This document shows positions 7,856-15,182 of a stretch of 41,803 bases of DNA, in pieces. A model generated the notes under the pieces. It worked only from the letters and a program-made list of their open reading frames with translations, did not search any database and was not told where the DNA came from. A program made the translations under genes and the position numbers. The stretch's first letter is position 1, and every line of letters begins with the position of its first letter. This DNA comes from Geobacter sp. Its GTDB lineage: Bacteria > Desulfobacterota > Desulfuromonadia > Geobacterales > Pseudopelobacteraceae. Location: the NCBI GenBank assembly GCA_009684515.1, contig WKKS01000018.1, positions 1 to 41,803 on the forward strand, read 5' to 3'.

Positions 7856-8049
7856 ATTATTAAAAATGCTATAACATGTCGAATGCAAACAACAATATAC
7901 CTTCAATGCATTGTCAGAGTTGATTGTATTGGTAATGAATATGCTACAGAGACCAACCGAAATCGGTGAATATTCAGCTATTACCTGAAAGGCACGGCAT
8001 GATGTCGTGAAAAATCACAACTACAGTGGCTTAACCAAGGTGGATGCTG

Positions 8050-9024
8050 ATGAACAAACAAAACGGGGCCAGAAACAAGATCATAGTTTTGGTGATAGTA
8101 ACTGCAATAATTGCCCTGCTGCATTACCTGACGCCTACCGAACCCCATGCATACCACATGCTGCACATCGCTCTCAGGAAGTTCTACTTCCTGCCTCCGG
8201 TCATGGCTGCGGCCTGGTTCGGGTTCAGGGGGGCGTGCGCAACGGCATTTGTGGTCAGCATACTTGTTATCCTGTATGCCTTTCTTGACTGGCCTGGCAA
8301 CTACATGGAACAGGCTAATCAGATGGGTGAATTAGCCGGTTTCTGGGTAGTAGGTATGATATCTGGCAGACTGTTCGACCGGCAGAAGTCACTACTTGTA
8401 AACCTTGCCGAAGCCAACGAAGAAACCATCATTGGCCTGGTTTCCGCTTTGGACCTACGGGAACACAACACAGGTATGCACTCCCAGCGGGTGCGAGAAT
8501 ATACAGAATTGATTGCTGATCGTCTTGGAGTCGGTGGAAAAACAAAAAGGGAGATTGGTTTCGGTGCTTTGCTTCACGATGTGGGAAAGATTGCCGTGCC
8601 GGATCAGATTTTACTGAAGCCAGGCAAGTTGACTGACCAGGAATGGGACGAAATGCGCAAGCATCCTGATGCAGGATACCGCATTGTGAAGCGGATTGGT
8701 TTTTTGAAAGATGCAGCGGAAATTGTCTATGCGCACCACGAAAAGTTTGATGGCAGTGGTTACCCGCGTGGCCTGAAGGGGCCGAGCATCCCGCCCGGGG
8801 CGCGAATGTTCATGGTGGCGGATGTCTATGATGCTCTGACGTCTGAGCGGCCATATCACTCACCCATGACCTACGATGAAGCGGCAGCAGAGATCAGACG
8901 TATGAGCGGCAGCCATTTCGATCCGACCGTAGTAGACATATTCATGACGATAGCGCCTGAACAGCTGACAAAAATCGCCAGACGCCATCAAAATTCTGGT
9001 CAAGCTGATATTTTAACTGTTTGA
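8050..9024 (+). CDS. Membrane HD-GYP domain protein (putative c-di-GMP phosphodiesterase)
   Basis: A 324-residue protein. The N-terminal ~110 residues hold about three to four membrane helices with LLHYLTP and FYFLPPVMAAAWFGFRG. The rest is a complete HD-GYP domain: HSQRV, LLHDVGK, HPDAGY, HHEKFDGSGYPRGLKG, DVYDALTSERPY. HD-GYP enzymes hydrolyse cyclic di-GMP. The membrane part is clearly related to that of the kinase at 15183, so both may sense the same thing. ATG 8050 is preferred over ATG 8044 because AAGGTGG is at a workable distance only from 8050. The stop is 7 bases from that of the convergent nuclease-like gene. Confidence 0.85.
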   Translation: MNKQNGARNKIIVLVIVTAIIALLHYLTPTEPHAYHMLHIALRKFYFLPPVMAAAWFGFRGACATAFVVSILVILYAFLDWPGNYMEQANQMGELAGFWVVGMISGRLFDRQKSLLVNLAEANEETIIGLVSALDLREHNTGMHSQRVREYTELIADRLGVGGKTKREIGFGALLHDVGKIAVPDQILLKPGKLTDQEWDEMRKHPDAGYRIVKRIGFLKDAAEIVYAHHEKFDGSGYPRGLKGPSIPPGARMFMVADVYDALTSERPYHSPMTYDEAAAEIRRMSGSHFDPTVVDIFMTIAPEQLTKIARRHQNSGQADILTV

Positions 9025-9031
9025 TAACATT

Positions 9032-10300
9032 TCAAGAGTTACACCTTCCATCCTTGGCCAGCTTGAACAGTATCCGGTAATCCTCTCCGAATTTACAGAG
9101 TCCATGGCAATGTTCTTCCAGATCGCTAAAAAGTATATACCTGAGTCCGATGCAATTGCCGGCCTGCAAAGACGGACGCTTTAGTTGTGAAAGCACTTCC
9201 TTTTCCCGTTTATCCGGTGCTACCAGGAAAAAATCGTATTGCCTGTCTCCGAGCGAAGAAGCGAGATCCATCAATCTCAGCATTCCGGAGTAAATGGAAG
9301 TACTTTTTTCTATCTCGAAAGCGCATTCAATCCGTTTTGAATCCCGTGAAACCCAGATTACGTCTATCAGGGAAACGGTCCTTGCCACATCCGGAGGAAA
9401 GTCCAGTGGTGGAAGTTCAGGGAGCGTCATGAACTGAAGTGAACGTCCGTTCAGCGACTTGCTACGATCATTGGTGGCGACGAAAACGTCATACCCCAGG
9501 TCACGCCCGATATCCGTCAACAGAAACTGCATCCGCAGATGTTCATTTTCCTCCAGTATCTCTTCTTGCACCTCTTTGTGCCTTTTTTTCAGAGCTTTTT
9601 CATGTTTCTCCTTTTCAGATGGAAGAGTTTTTTCCCAATTATGATCCAGAGTGATCTTCCCGACGCCAACATCGAACAGCAGTCCTGAAATTGCCCCCAA
9701 ATCCTTGGATAGACCTGGTTGGAGCTCTTCATTGGCTCTGATAACACACTCTCTCATCTCCAGATAATTCATCCAGGAACCCAGTTTTTTCTTTTCGTCA
9801 AAAACAGTATTAAAGCCATTCAGCATGGCCGTATTAAAAGGCGGCATCAGTGTGGGATGGAGAAAATAAAGGATGTTGGCGACCGCCGGTCCAAGGCCTT
9901 TGACGCGGCAAGCATCAAGTGTGAGAATTTCTTTGACCAGTTTTTCTGCAAATCCGGCAGTCAAGCAAGCCTCAAGAAAAGATCCGAATGCTCTCTTATT
10001 TTCTTCATTCTCGTAGATGTCGGGAATACGCAACTTCGGCTTCCAGTAGAATGGATGTGCGGCCCCAACAAACACTTGCTTTTGCTCGGTGATTGAGGCC
10101 AGTACAATTTCTAAGGGGGACCCTTTGAAGTCGATTCCAAACGTTCCGTCCTTTATAGAGTCAACAATGGCCATAACCCCCCGCCGAATGGAGCGAAATG
10201 CCTTCATCCGGGTATTGTTGTCAATGAACCATGTATTGTATACCGATTCCGGGTCGGTCTTGTAGCGTACAGCAAGTTCATTGAGATTGGTTATGGCCAT
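9032..10300 (-). CDS. Restriction-endonuclease-like protein with HhH and PD-(D/E)XK-type region
   Basis: A 422-residue protein. Near residues 130-165, [20 protein letters not shown] looks like a DNA-glycosylase type helix-hairpin-helix. A charged coiled coil follows ([25 protein letters not shown]). The C-terminal third has [30 protein letters not shown], which fits a nuclease core with acidic ligands (D, E-x-E-K). I infer a nuclease acting on DNA, perhaps a solitary restriction or defence enzyme; no methyltransferase partner for DNA is adjacent. The ATG at 10300 lies after AAGGAGCG. It is convergent with, and almost touches, the HD-GYP gene. Confidence 0.6.
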   Translation of the reverse strand: MAITNLNELAVRYKTDPESVYNTWFIDNNTRMKAFRSIRRGVMAIVDSIKDGTFGIDFKGSPLEIVLASITEQKQVFVGAAHPFYWKPKLRIPDIYENEENKRAFGSFLEACLTAGFAEKLVKEILTLDACRVKGLGPAVANILYFLHPTLMPPFNTAMLNGFNTVFDEKKKLGSWMNYLEMRECVIRANEELQPGLSKDLGAISGLLFDVGVGKITLDHNWEKTLPSEKEKHEKALKKRHKEVQEEILEENEHLRMQFLLTDIGRDLGYDVFVATNDRSKSLNGRSLQFMTLPELPPLDFPPDVARTVSLIDVIWVSRDSKRIECAFEIEKSTSIYSGMLRLMDLASSLGDRQYDFFLVAPDKREKEVLSQLKRPSLQAGNCIGLRYILFSDLEEHCHGLCKFGEDYRILFKLAKDGRCNS

Positions 10301-10709
10301 GAATGACGCTCCTTGTGAATTTTGTTTTACAGTGTTTGCAATAGTCTTAATGTAAATCAGATTGTATCCGAGGCGTTAGAGGATTCATACCGGTCAGTGA
10401 ACATGTTACATGGAATGATAATGTCATAATAAACGATAGTGAAGATGGATAATGTGTCGAAACTTCTTTTACATGCAAGGAATATTCAACATGTCTTAGC
10501 TTCGAGCCAATCGGTTGGTAACATATGCTTGTCTATATAGTGCTGCAATATCTGCGCATTAAATATCAAGCGTATGCTTGGGCAATACTTGATCTGCATG
10601 TGATCTGAACGTTTTGTGAAAAAATGGTCCCCTCTAACCCGACTCCTGATTGGAATAGCCTGGATGATACTGCGGTACTATTCGTATTCGCTATAAAAAC
10701 GCAGAAGCA

Positions 10710-10737
10710 GAATATTCAACACCTACTTTGAATATTC
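10710..10737. promoter_or_regulatory. Perfect inverted repeat, possible activator site
   Basis: GAATATTCAA (10710-10719) and its exact complement TTGAATATTC (10728-10737) are separated by 8 bases, and lie about 80 bases before the -24 box of the promoter at 10816. That is a usual distance for an NtrC-type enhancer. A single further half copy is at 10480-10489. The rest of 10301-10787 shows no gene. Confidence 0.4.
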
Positions 10738-10787
10738 CTCACTAATTCCAATCCGATATACCCACCACTAAAACAGGTAAACAATAA

Positions 10788-10832
10788 TATCAGGTGTTTA
10801 TAGCTCGTGATGAGTTTGGCATGGCATTTGTA
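10788..10832 (+). promoter_or_regulatory. Sigma-54-type promoter with diverged TATCAGT element
   Basis: The -24 box TTGGCATG is at 10816-10823 and the -12 box TTGTA at 10828-10832 (C replaced by T). Upstream, TATCAGGTGTTTA at 10788-10800 matches 9 of 11 fixed positions of the element found at three other promoters in this window. It would drive the gene at 10866 and the metal genes after it. Confidence 0.5.
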
Positions 10833-10865
10833 GAGGTATTGCTATTCATTATTAGGAGTCGGTTC

Positions 10866-11135
10866 ATGACCCTGTCAAACAGCAATACTGCTGTGAACAT
10901 CATCGAGTGGTCCGGCGTGGCCAGTTCACTGGCAGGATCGGTTCTCAATGCCAACGGTCGGCGCAGTTCTTTTGTATTTTGGACTCTGTCGGCAATACTG
11001 CTGGGCATGGTTGCTTTTTATCTCGGTCGTACAGGCTGGTTGGCTCTGCAGGGCGCAGGGATTGCCATCAACCTTTATGGAATACGGAACTGGCAAGGGG
11101 ATGCACCGACACGGGCACTAATCAAACGGAATTGA
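10866..11135 (+). CDS. Small membrane protein, two or three helices (PnuC/SemiSWEET-like)
   Basis: An 89-residue protein with two to three hydrophobic stretches. It contains WSGVASSLAGSVLNANGRR, then a central helix with ILLGMVAFYLG, and ends in INLYGIRNWQ. The G...N..G..NW pattern resembles small PnuC-like or SemiSWEET-type membrane proteins, but that is a loose likeness. ATG 10866 has AGGAG nine bases upstream; the longer frame would overlap the sigma-54-type promoter. It is followed 13 bases later by the broken HMA gene and is probably the first gene of that unit. Confidence 0.6.
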   Translation: MTLSNSNTAVNIIEWSGVASSLAGSVLNANGRRSSFVFWTLSAILLGMVAFYLGRTGWLALQGAGIAINLYGIRNWQGDAPTRALIKRN

Positions 11136-11148
11136 ACGGAGGTTAATC

Positions 11149-11562
11149 ATGAGCGCAAAAAAATATCTACATCGCTACTTGTCACTATGGCCATAACCTT
11201 CTTGGTGGTGCTCGTATTCCGGGTCCAAATCGGAGCAACTGCTGATTCTGTAGTCGGTTCTAAAAACGACTGGCATGACCTGCGGCAGCTGTTCCAGCAA
11301 GATAACTAAGGCTCTTGAGTCATTGAAAGGCGTTGCGGCGACAGAGGTGGATGTGAACGGTGGATGGGTAATTATTGGCTATGACACAAAGGATATCAAA
11401 CCAGAAGTTATGGCCGAGAAGGTTACTGTAGCCGGGTTTAACAGTAATGTACAGGATGTGCTGACTCCGGATCAATTCAAACAAATAACCGGTAGAGATA
11501 TTGGTAGGAATGCCCAGCCTTCAGGAGGATGTGGTGGTTGTGGCAACAATAAACAAAACTGA
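11149..11562 (+). pseudogene. Frameshifted HMA-domain metal-binding protein with membrane anchor
   Basis: The intact C-terminal part, from ATG 11275, reads TTGMTCGSCSSKITKAL, a heavy-metal-associated domain with a CxxC motif, and ends in a Cys/Gly-rich tail GGCGGCGNNKQN. The likely true start is ATG 11149, which has GGAGG just upstream, but its frame stops after 15 codons. The hydrophobic anchor (ISTSLLVTMAITFLVVLVF) lies in the -1 frame between about 11163 and 11255. Two compensating shifts would join the parts: one at seven A (11157-11163) and one near 11250. This may be decay, a base-calling error at the A run, or recoding. If only the 11275 start is used, a 95-residue soluble HMA protein would be made. 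Confidence 0.7.
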
Positions 11563-11578
11563 AAATGAGGGGATCGGA

Positions 11579-12043
11579 ATGGAAACAAGTCATACTAAAC
11601 AGCTTACGTGTGCAGGAATTGTTGTGGTGGTACTGCTGGTTGCAGCAGTCAGTGTGTTTGCCTTTTCGTTCGGCAAGTATGAAAAGGTGAAGGTGATCAA
11701 TGGAACAATCTCAGTGCCGGTTGCAAGGTTGGCCGACGAGAATGCCCACTTCTTCAAACTTGTGGACGAAGGCAAGGAAATCACCTTCTTTGTGGTCAAG
11801 GCACCAGACGGCAGCATAAGAACCGCTTTTGACGCCTGCGATTCCTGCTATCGCTCCAAAAAGGGTTATGAACAGCAAGGTTTAGTTATAAACTGCAATA
11901 ACTGCAACCAAAAATTCGCCATCAACCGTCTCGGGCCCAATGCTAGCGGTGGTTGCAACCCTGGCTATCTGCCACACAACCAGAACGGCAGCACTATTAC
12001 CATTTCCGCAAATGACCTCAAGGGTGGAGCGAAATACTTCTGA
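11579..12043 (+). CDS. DUF2318 membrane-anchored metal/Fe-S protein (FtrD-like)
   Basis: A 154-residue protein with an N-terminal membrane helix (IVVVVLLVAAVSVFAFSF) and a periplasmic DUF2318-type domain. The metal ligands are FDACDSCYRSKKGYEQ, VINCNNCNQKF, then GGCNP, giving two CxxC pairs. Family members accompany iron/copper permeases and ABC transporters and are thought to handle electrons or metal at the membrane. The start at 11579 follows GGGGATCGGA. Its stop overlaps the next ATG (TGATG at 12041), which shows it was the first part of a translation-coupled transporter operon, now broken. Confidence 0.78.
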   Translation: METSHTKQLTCAGIVVVVLLVAAVSVFAFSFGKYEKVKVINGTISVPVARLADENAHFFKLVDEGKEITFFVVKAPDGSIRTAFDACDSCYRSKKGYEQQGLVINCNNCNQKFAINRLGPNASGGCNPGYLPHNQNGSTITISANDLKGGAKYF

Positions 12044-12349
12044 TGAAACTGCACACCATTTCCATTAACAATCTGAAACGCCGTAAGGCCAGGATGGCTT
12101 TTCTAACCATCAGCCAATTGCTACCATCGTCACACTGGCGACTTTGACCAGCTCTCCATGTCCAGCGATATCGAACGCAAGATGGACGAGTTTGGCGCAA
12201 ATATCCTTGTTACACCTAAGAACAACGGCCTCGCGATTAACGACGTCGGCCAGACTGTCGTCATGGTTACGCACAATCCGGAGAACGGCGTCTACTCCGA
12301 CCGTACGATCAATATGAAGGATAGTATGGTTATGGGTGGACATGCCTGA
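12043..12349 (+). pseudogene. Deletion fusion of ABC permease (MacB/FtsX type) and ABC ATPase
   Basis: The start reads MKLHTISINNLKRRKARM in the first frame, continues as ATIVTLATLTS in a second and as MSSDIERKMDEFGANILVTP in a third. Together these are the N-terminus of a MacB/FtsX-type permease. Then, directly after GLAINDVG, the sequence becomes QTVVMVTHNPEN, the H-loop and end of an ABC ATPase (YSDRTINMKD). So two frameshifts and one large deletion have removed most of the permease and the front of the ATPase. Intact relatives would have DUF2318, permease and ATPase in a row. No function remains. Confidence 0.8.
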
Positions 12350-12371
12350 GAATGAATTGGGAGGATGCTCT

Positions 12372-12941
12372 GTGAAAGTTCGCGACAGTGGAATGCCTGA
12401 CGAAGAGATGTGGTCTGCTTTCTTTGACCCTGACAGAATACTGCGAACTTTTGGCTTGGATCAAGAAATAGCTGGAATCGTCGAATTCGGCTGCGGTTAT
12501 GGGACCTTCACGCTGTCGGCAGCAAAGATGATCCGAGGTATTGTCAACGCATATGACATCGAACCGGCCATGGTGGCCGCAGTGGATGAAAGATCCCGAC
12601 AGGCAGGTATCAAGAATATTCGGTTGGTTGTTAGGGATTTTGTTGCCCAAGGGACCGGCCTTCCCCAAGATTCCATGGATGTGGCACTGCTCTTTAATAT
12701 TCTCCATCATGATAAACCGATAACATTGATGGAGGAAGCCTATCGCGTTCTTCACGTGGGGGGACATCTGGCAATCATTCACTGGAATTATGATCCCACG
12801 ACTCCCCGTGGCCCGGCAATGGAGATTCGTCCACGACCCGAACAGTGTATCGATTGGGGTCGAGAAGCCGGATTCAGTTTTAATAAGAAAGAACGATTCG
12901 ATTTTCCTCCCTATCATTACGGCTTGTTGCTAAGGAAATGA
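12372..12941 (+). CDS. Class I SAM-dependent methyltransferase
   Basis: A 189-residue protein with motif I VEFGCGYGTFTLSAA, motif II acidic YDIEPAM, and DVALLFNILHHDKP followed by EAYRVLHVGGHLAIIHW, the classical Rossmann methyltransferase order. The substrate cannot be named; such proteins near metal genes are sometimes arsenite or small-molecule methyltransferases, but the Cys residues of ArsM are not seen. GTG 12372 is preferred because GGGAGG lies 7 bases upstream. Its frame overlaps nothing, but it follows the broken transporter closely. Confidence 0.8.
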   Translation: MKVRDSGMPDEEMWSAFFDPDRILRTFGLDQEIAGIVEFGCGYGTFTLSAAKMIRGIVNAYDIEPAMVAAVDERSRQAGIKNIRLVVRDFVAQGTGLPQDSMDVALLFNILHHDKPITLMEEAYRVLHVGGHLAIIHWNYDPTTPRGPAMEIRPRPEQCIDWGREAGFSFNKKERFDFPPYHYGLLLRK

Positions 12942-12974
12942 TCCTGAACAAGAAAACTGTGATTTATCAGACCG

Positions 12975-13001
12975 AACATTCAGTCTGAAGGACTGAATGT
13001 T
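12975..13001. repeat. 10-bp perfect hairpin
   Basis: AACATTCAGT and ACTGAATGTT surround a 7-base loop between the methyltransferase and receiver genes. There is no T run, so it may be an operator, an RNA stabiliser or a weak factor-dependent stop. Confidence 0.55.
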
Positions 13002-13038
13002 ACATGAGGGCAATGTTGATAAGCACAGGGTGGTGGTT

Positions 13039-13440
13039 ATGAACGAGCTAAAAGAACTTGGCGTGTTGGTGGTTGTTGACGACGACGCGATATTCACGGC
13101 AATTGCCAGGATGTTCAGTCACTTCAAGGCTAAGGTCGATTACGCCCCGAGCGCGTTAGAAGCACTTGACCGCCTGATGACACATGAATACAAAACCATT
13201 ATCACTAATGTTGACATGCCGGGGATGGAGGGGCTGGAACTCACCCGTAAGGCACGAGAACTGATCCCTGCTTTGAATATTGTCCTGTTTACCGGCGACA
13301 CTGCTGAACAGGTCTTGAATCTGGCTCTGAATCCCAAGGTGTTGGATATGTCGGAGCAACAAATGAAGCCATGCAGCCTTGGTGAAATATTGAAGGGCAT
13401 CATGAATAGAGAAACTGGCAGAATTTTTTTACTGAAATAG
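13039..13440 (+). CDS. Single-domain receiver protein lacking the phosphoacceptor Asp
   Basis: A 133-residue CheY-like receiver with no output domain. The acidic pocket (VVDDDA), the Thr (IVLFTGD) and the Lys (MKPCSL) are present. At the phosphorylation site the sequence is IITNVDMPGMEG, where the normal pattern is D-x-x-M-P, so the Asp is replaced by Asn. It would not be phosphorylated in the usual way, and may be a phosphate-independent adaptor or be losing function. ATG 13039 is the start nearest to the fold; the ribosome site is weak. A hairpin lies just upstream. Confidence 0.75.
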   Translation: MNELKELGVLVVVDDDAIFTAIARMFSHFKAKVDYAPSALEALDRLMTHEYKTIITNVDMPGMEGLELTRKARELIPALNIVLFTGDTAEQVLNLALNPKVLDMSEQQMKPCSLGEILKGIMNRETGRIFLLK

Positions 13441-13472
13441 GTAGACGTGCAGATAAAATATGGAGGTGATCA

Positions 13473-13901
13473 GTGGATGCCATGATGATAAGTGCTTCTG
13501 CCCTGACTGCGGAACGTACAAGGATGAACTTGATTGCCAGCAATCTTGCTAATGCAAACTCCACCCGGACACCGGAAGGTGGGCCTTACAAGCGCAAGGA
13601 TGCCGTTTTTGCTTCCATGTCGATGGAAAACTCTTTTCCTTCCGTACTGGACAAAAGGGGCCAGTCGGGTGCCAAGGGTGTCGAAGTTATGGAGATTACG
13701 GAGGATCGGAGTCCTCCCCGCCTTCAGTATGAACCCGGACATCCCGATGCAAATGCCCAGGGTTATGTGGCTTTCCCTAATGTGAATGTGGTAGAGGAAA
13801 TGGCGGACATGATCAGCGCAACACGGGCATATGAGGCTAACGTGACAGCAGCGAAAGCATCCATGAGTATTCAGATGAAGGCCTTGGAGATCGGAAGATA
13901 G
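13473..13901 (+). CDS. flgC: Orphan flagellar basal-body rod protein FlgC
   Basis: A 142-residue protein of full FlgC length. The N-terminal signature ISASALTAERTRMNLIASNL followed by ANANSTRTPEGGPYKRKDAVF and the C-terminal helix VEEMADMISATRAYEANVTA are both complete. FlgC forms part of the proximal rod of the flagellum, exported by the flagellar type III system. The GTG start has GGAGG nine bases upstream. Normally flgC sits between flgB and fliE; here none of these is near. An M23 peptidase gene follows 54 bases later. It could be a second copy or a diverged rod-like protein. Confidence 0.85.
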   Translation: MDAMMISASALTAERTRMNLIASNLANANSTRTPEGGPYKRKDAVFASMSMENSFPSVLDKRGQSGAKGVEVMEITEDRSPPRLQYEPGHPDANAQGYVAFPNVNVVEEMADMISATRAYEANVTAAKASMSIQMKALEIGR

Positions 13902-13955
13902 TCGCTTTATTTCGTTAAGTATTTCAAAAATCAATAACTATAGCTCCAGGCAGCA

Positions 13956-14528
13956 ATGAAACCAATTTTCTGTGCAATATTATTTTTTCTGAATCTGCCG
14001 CATGCAGCCCTGGCTGATATCGCACTACCGGTGGAGAACGGTGTTATCACCTCCGGTGTTGGATTACGGGTTGACCCGTTCGGCGGTGGAAAACTTGTTT
14101 TCCACCGCGGGGTAGATATTGCCGTCCCTGTCGGGACTCCGGTACGGTCTGTCCGCAAAGGATTGGTGGTATTTGCTGGCGACCGTCGCGGTTATGGCTC
14201 AACGGTAATTGTTGAACATCACAATGGAGACCGTACGCTCTATGGTCACAACTCTCTGGTTCGAGTTCAGCTAGGTGATTCAGTGGAATCAGGAACAGTT
14301 GTGGCTTTTTCAGGCAATTCTGGGAGGTCTACCGGGCCGCATGTGCACTTCGAACAGTTGCCGAGTGGACGCCCTAGATACGATTCTGCGGAAGAGAAAG
14401 AAACGACGATACAACAGGTATCCAATAACAGTGATCAACGATACTTTCTGGAGCAACAATTGGACGAATCGGTCCACTCAATACTCAGGACTATCAACAG
14501 GATTGCCGCAGTCGGTCAAGGCGGATAA
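13956..14528 (+). CDS. Secreted M23-family (LytM) peptidase
   Basis: A 190-residue protein with a signal peptide (ILFFLNLPHAALA). The M23 fold is complete in ligands: HRGVDIAV with H-x3-D, then GPHVHFEQ with HxH, and YGHNS in between. Such enzymes cleave peptide bridges of peptidoglycan. After the catalytic domain there is a 50-residue charged tail. It follows the orphan flgC, which fits a role in opening the wall for a rod-like structure; this is inference only. Confidence 0.88.
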   Translation: MKPIFCAILFFLNLPHAALADIALPVENGVITSGVGLRVDPFGGGKLVFHRGVDIAVPVGTPVRSVRKGLVVFAGDRRGYGSTVIVEHHNGDRTLYGHNSLVRVQLGDSVESGTVVAFSGNSGRSTGPHVHFEQLPSGRPRYDSAEEKETTIQQVSNNSDQRYFLEQQLDESVHSILRTINRIAAVGQGG

Positions 14529-14571
14529 AGAATCTTTGAGGCTAGTTAAGTATAAAAAAAGGAGATGAACT

Positions 14572-15123
14572 ATGACTGACACCATTAAGAACTCTGTAGA
14601 AAATCTGATTGCCACGGTCAAAAAGAACCCACAATTGGCCAACTCTGTGTTTCGCGCTTCTACCTATTCGGAGAACCCCGGTTTTACGGTTCGCTCGGAG
14701 GTTCGCGGGTTCACTGTTCCCATAGACGAGCCGCGTGAACTGGGAGGAAATGATACGGCGCCAAATCCGGTGGAGTTGCTGCTGGCTGCCTTGGGGGGGT
14801 GCCAGGAGATCGTTTATCGAGCTTTTGCTGCGGTTATGGGGATCGAGATAGACAGTATAGAAGTCCACGCCAAAGGGTACATTGATCTGCACGGATTTCT
14901 GGGGTTGGCGGATGTCCCGGCCGGCTTCACCAACATCAGTTTTACCACTCGCATTGTTTCTCCCGCATCACCGGAAAGTATTAGCCAGCTCGCCGCATTA
15001 GTGGAGAAACACTGCCCGGTTCAAGATACTCTAACACGTCCCATATCGGTTAGCGGCAAAGTCGAACTTATGCAGCCAGGTGATCCAGCCGGAGCTGTCG
15101 AGATTATCACAACAGCTGTATGA
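14572..15123 (+). CDS. OsmC/Ohr family protein
   Basis: A 183-residue OsmC-like protein. The conserved features are NPVELLLAALGGCQEIV with the first redox Cys and VEKHCPVQDTL with the second. OsmC/Ohr proteins reduce organic hydroperoxides with a pair of Cys. An N-terminal extension of about 40 residues precedes the fold. The ATG at 14572 has AAGGAG nine bases upstream. It comes just before the membrane kinase gene, 59 bases away. Confidence 0.85.
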   Translation: MTDTIKNSVENLIATVKKNPQLANSVFRASTYSENPGFTVRSEVRGFTVPIDEPRELGGNDTAPNPVELLLAALGGCQEIVYRAFAAVMGIEIDSIEVHAKGYIDLHGFLGLADVPAGFTNISFTTRIVSPASPESISQLAALVEKHCPVQDTLTRPISVSGKVELMQPGDPAGAVEIITTAV

Positions 15124-15182
15124 ACAACGCGCAATGGGCTTGAAGAAGAAATTACTAAAAGTGGGAAACACAAACATAACTC

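Noticed and set aside
8007..8288. 93-residue plus-strand frame before the HD-GYP gene
   Set aside because: Out of frame with the HD-GYP protein whose membrane domain is already read there; it has no recognisable content.
12018..12343. Minus-strand frames across the ABC remnant
   Set aside because: The plus-strand remnant is recognisable in three frames, so the antisense frames are chance.
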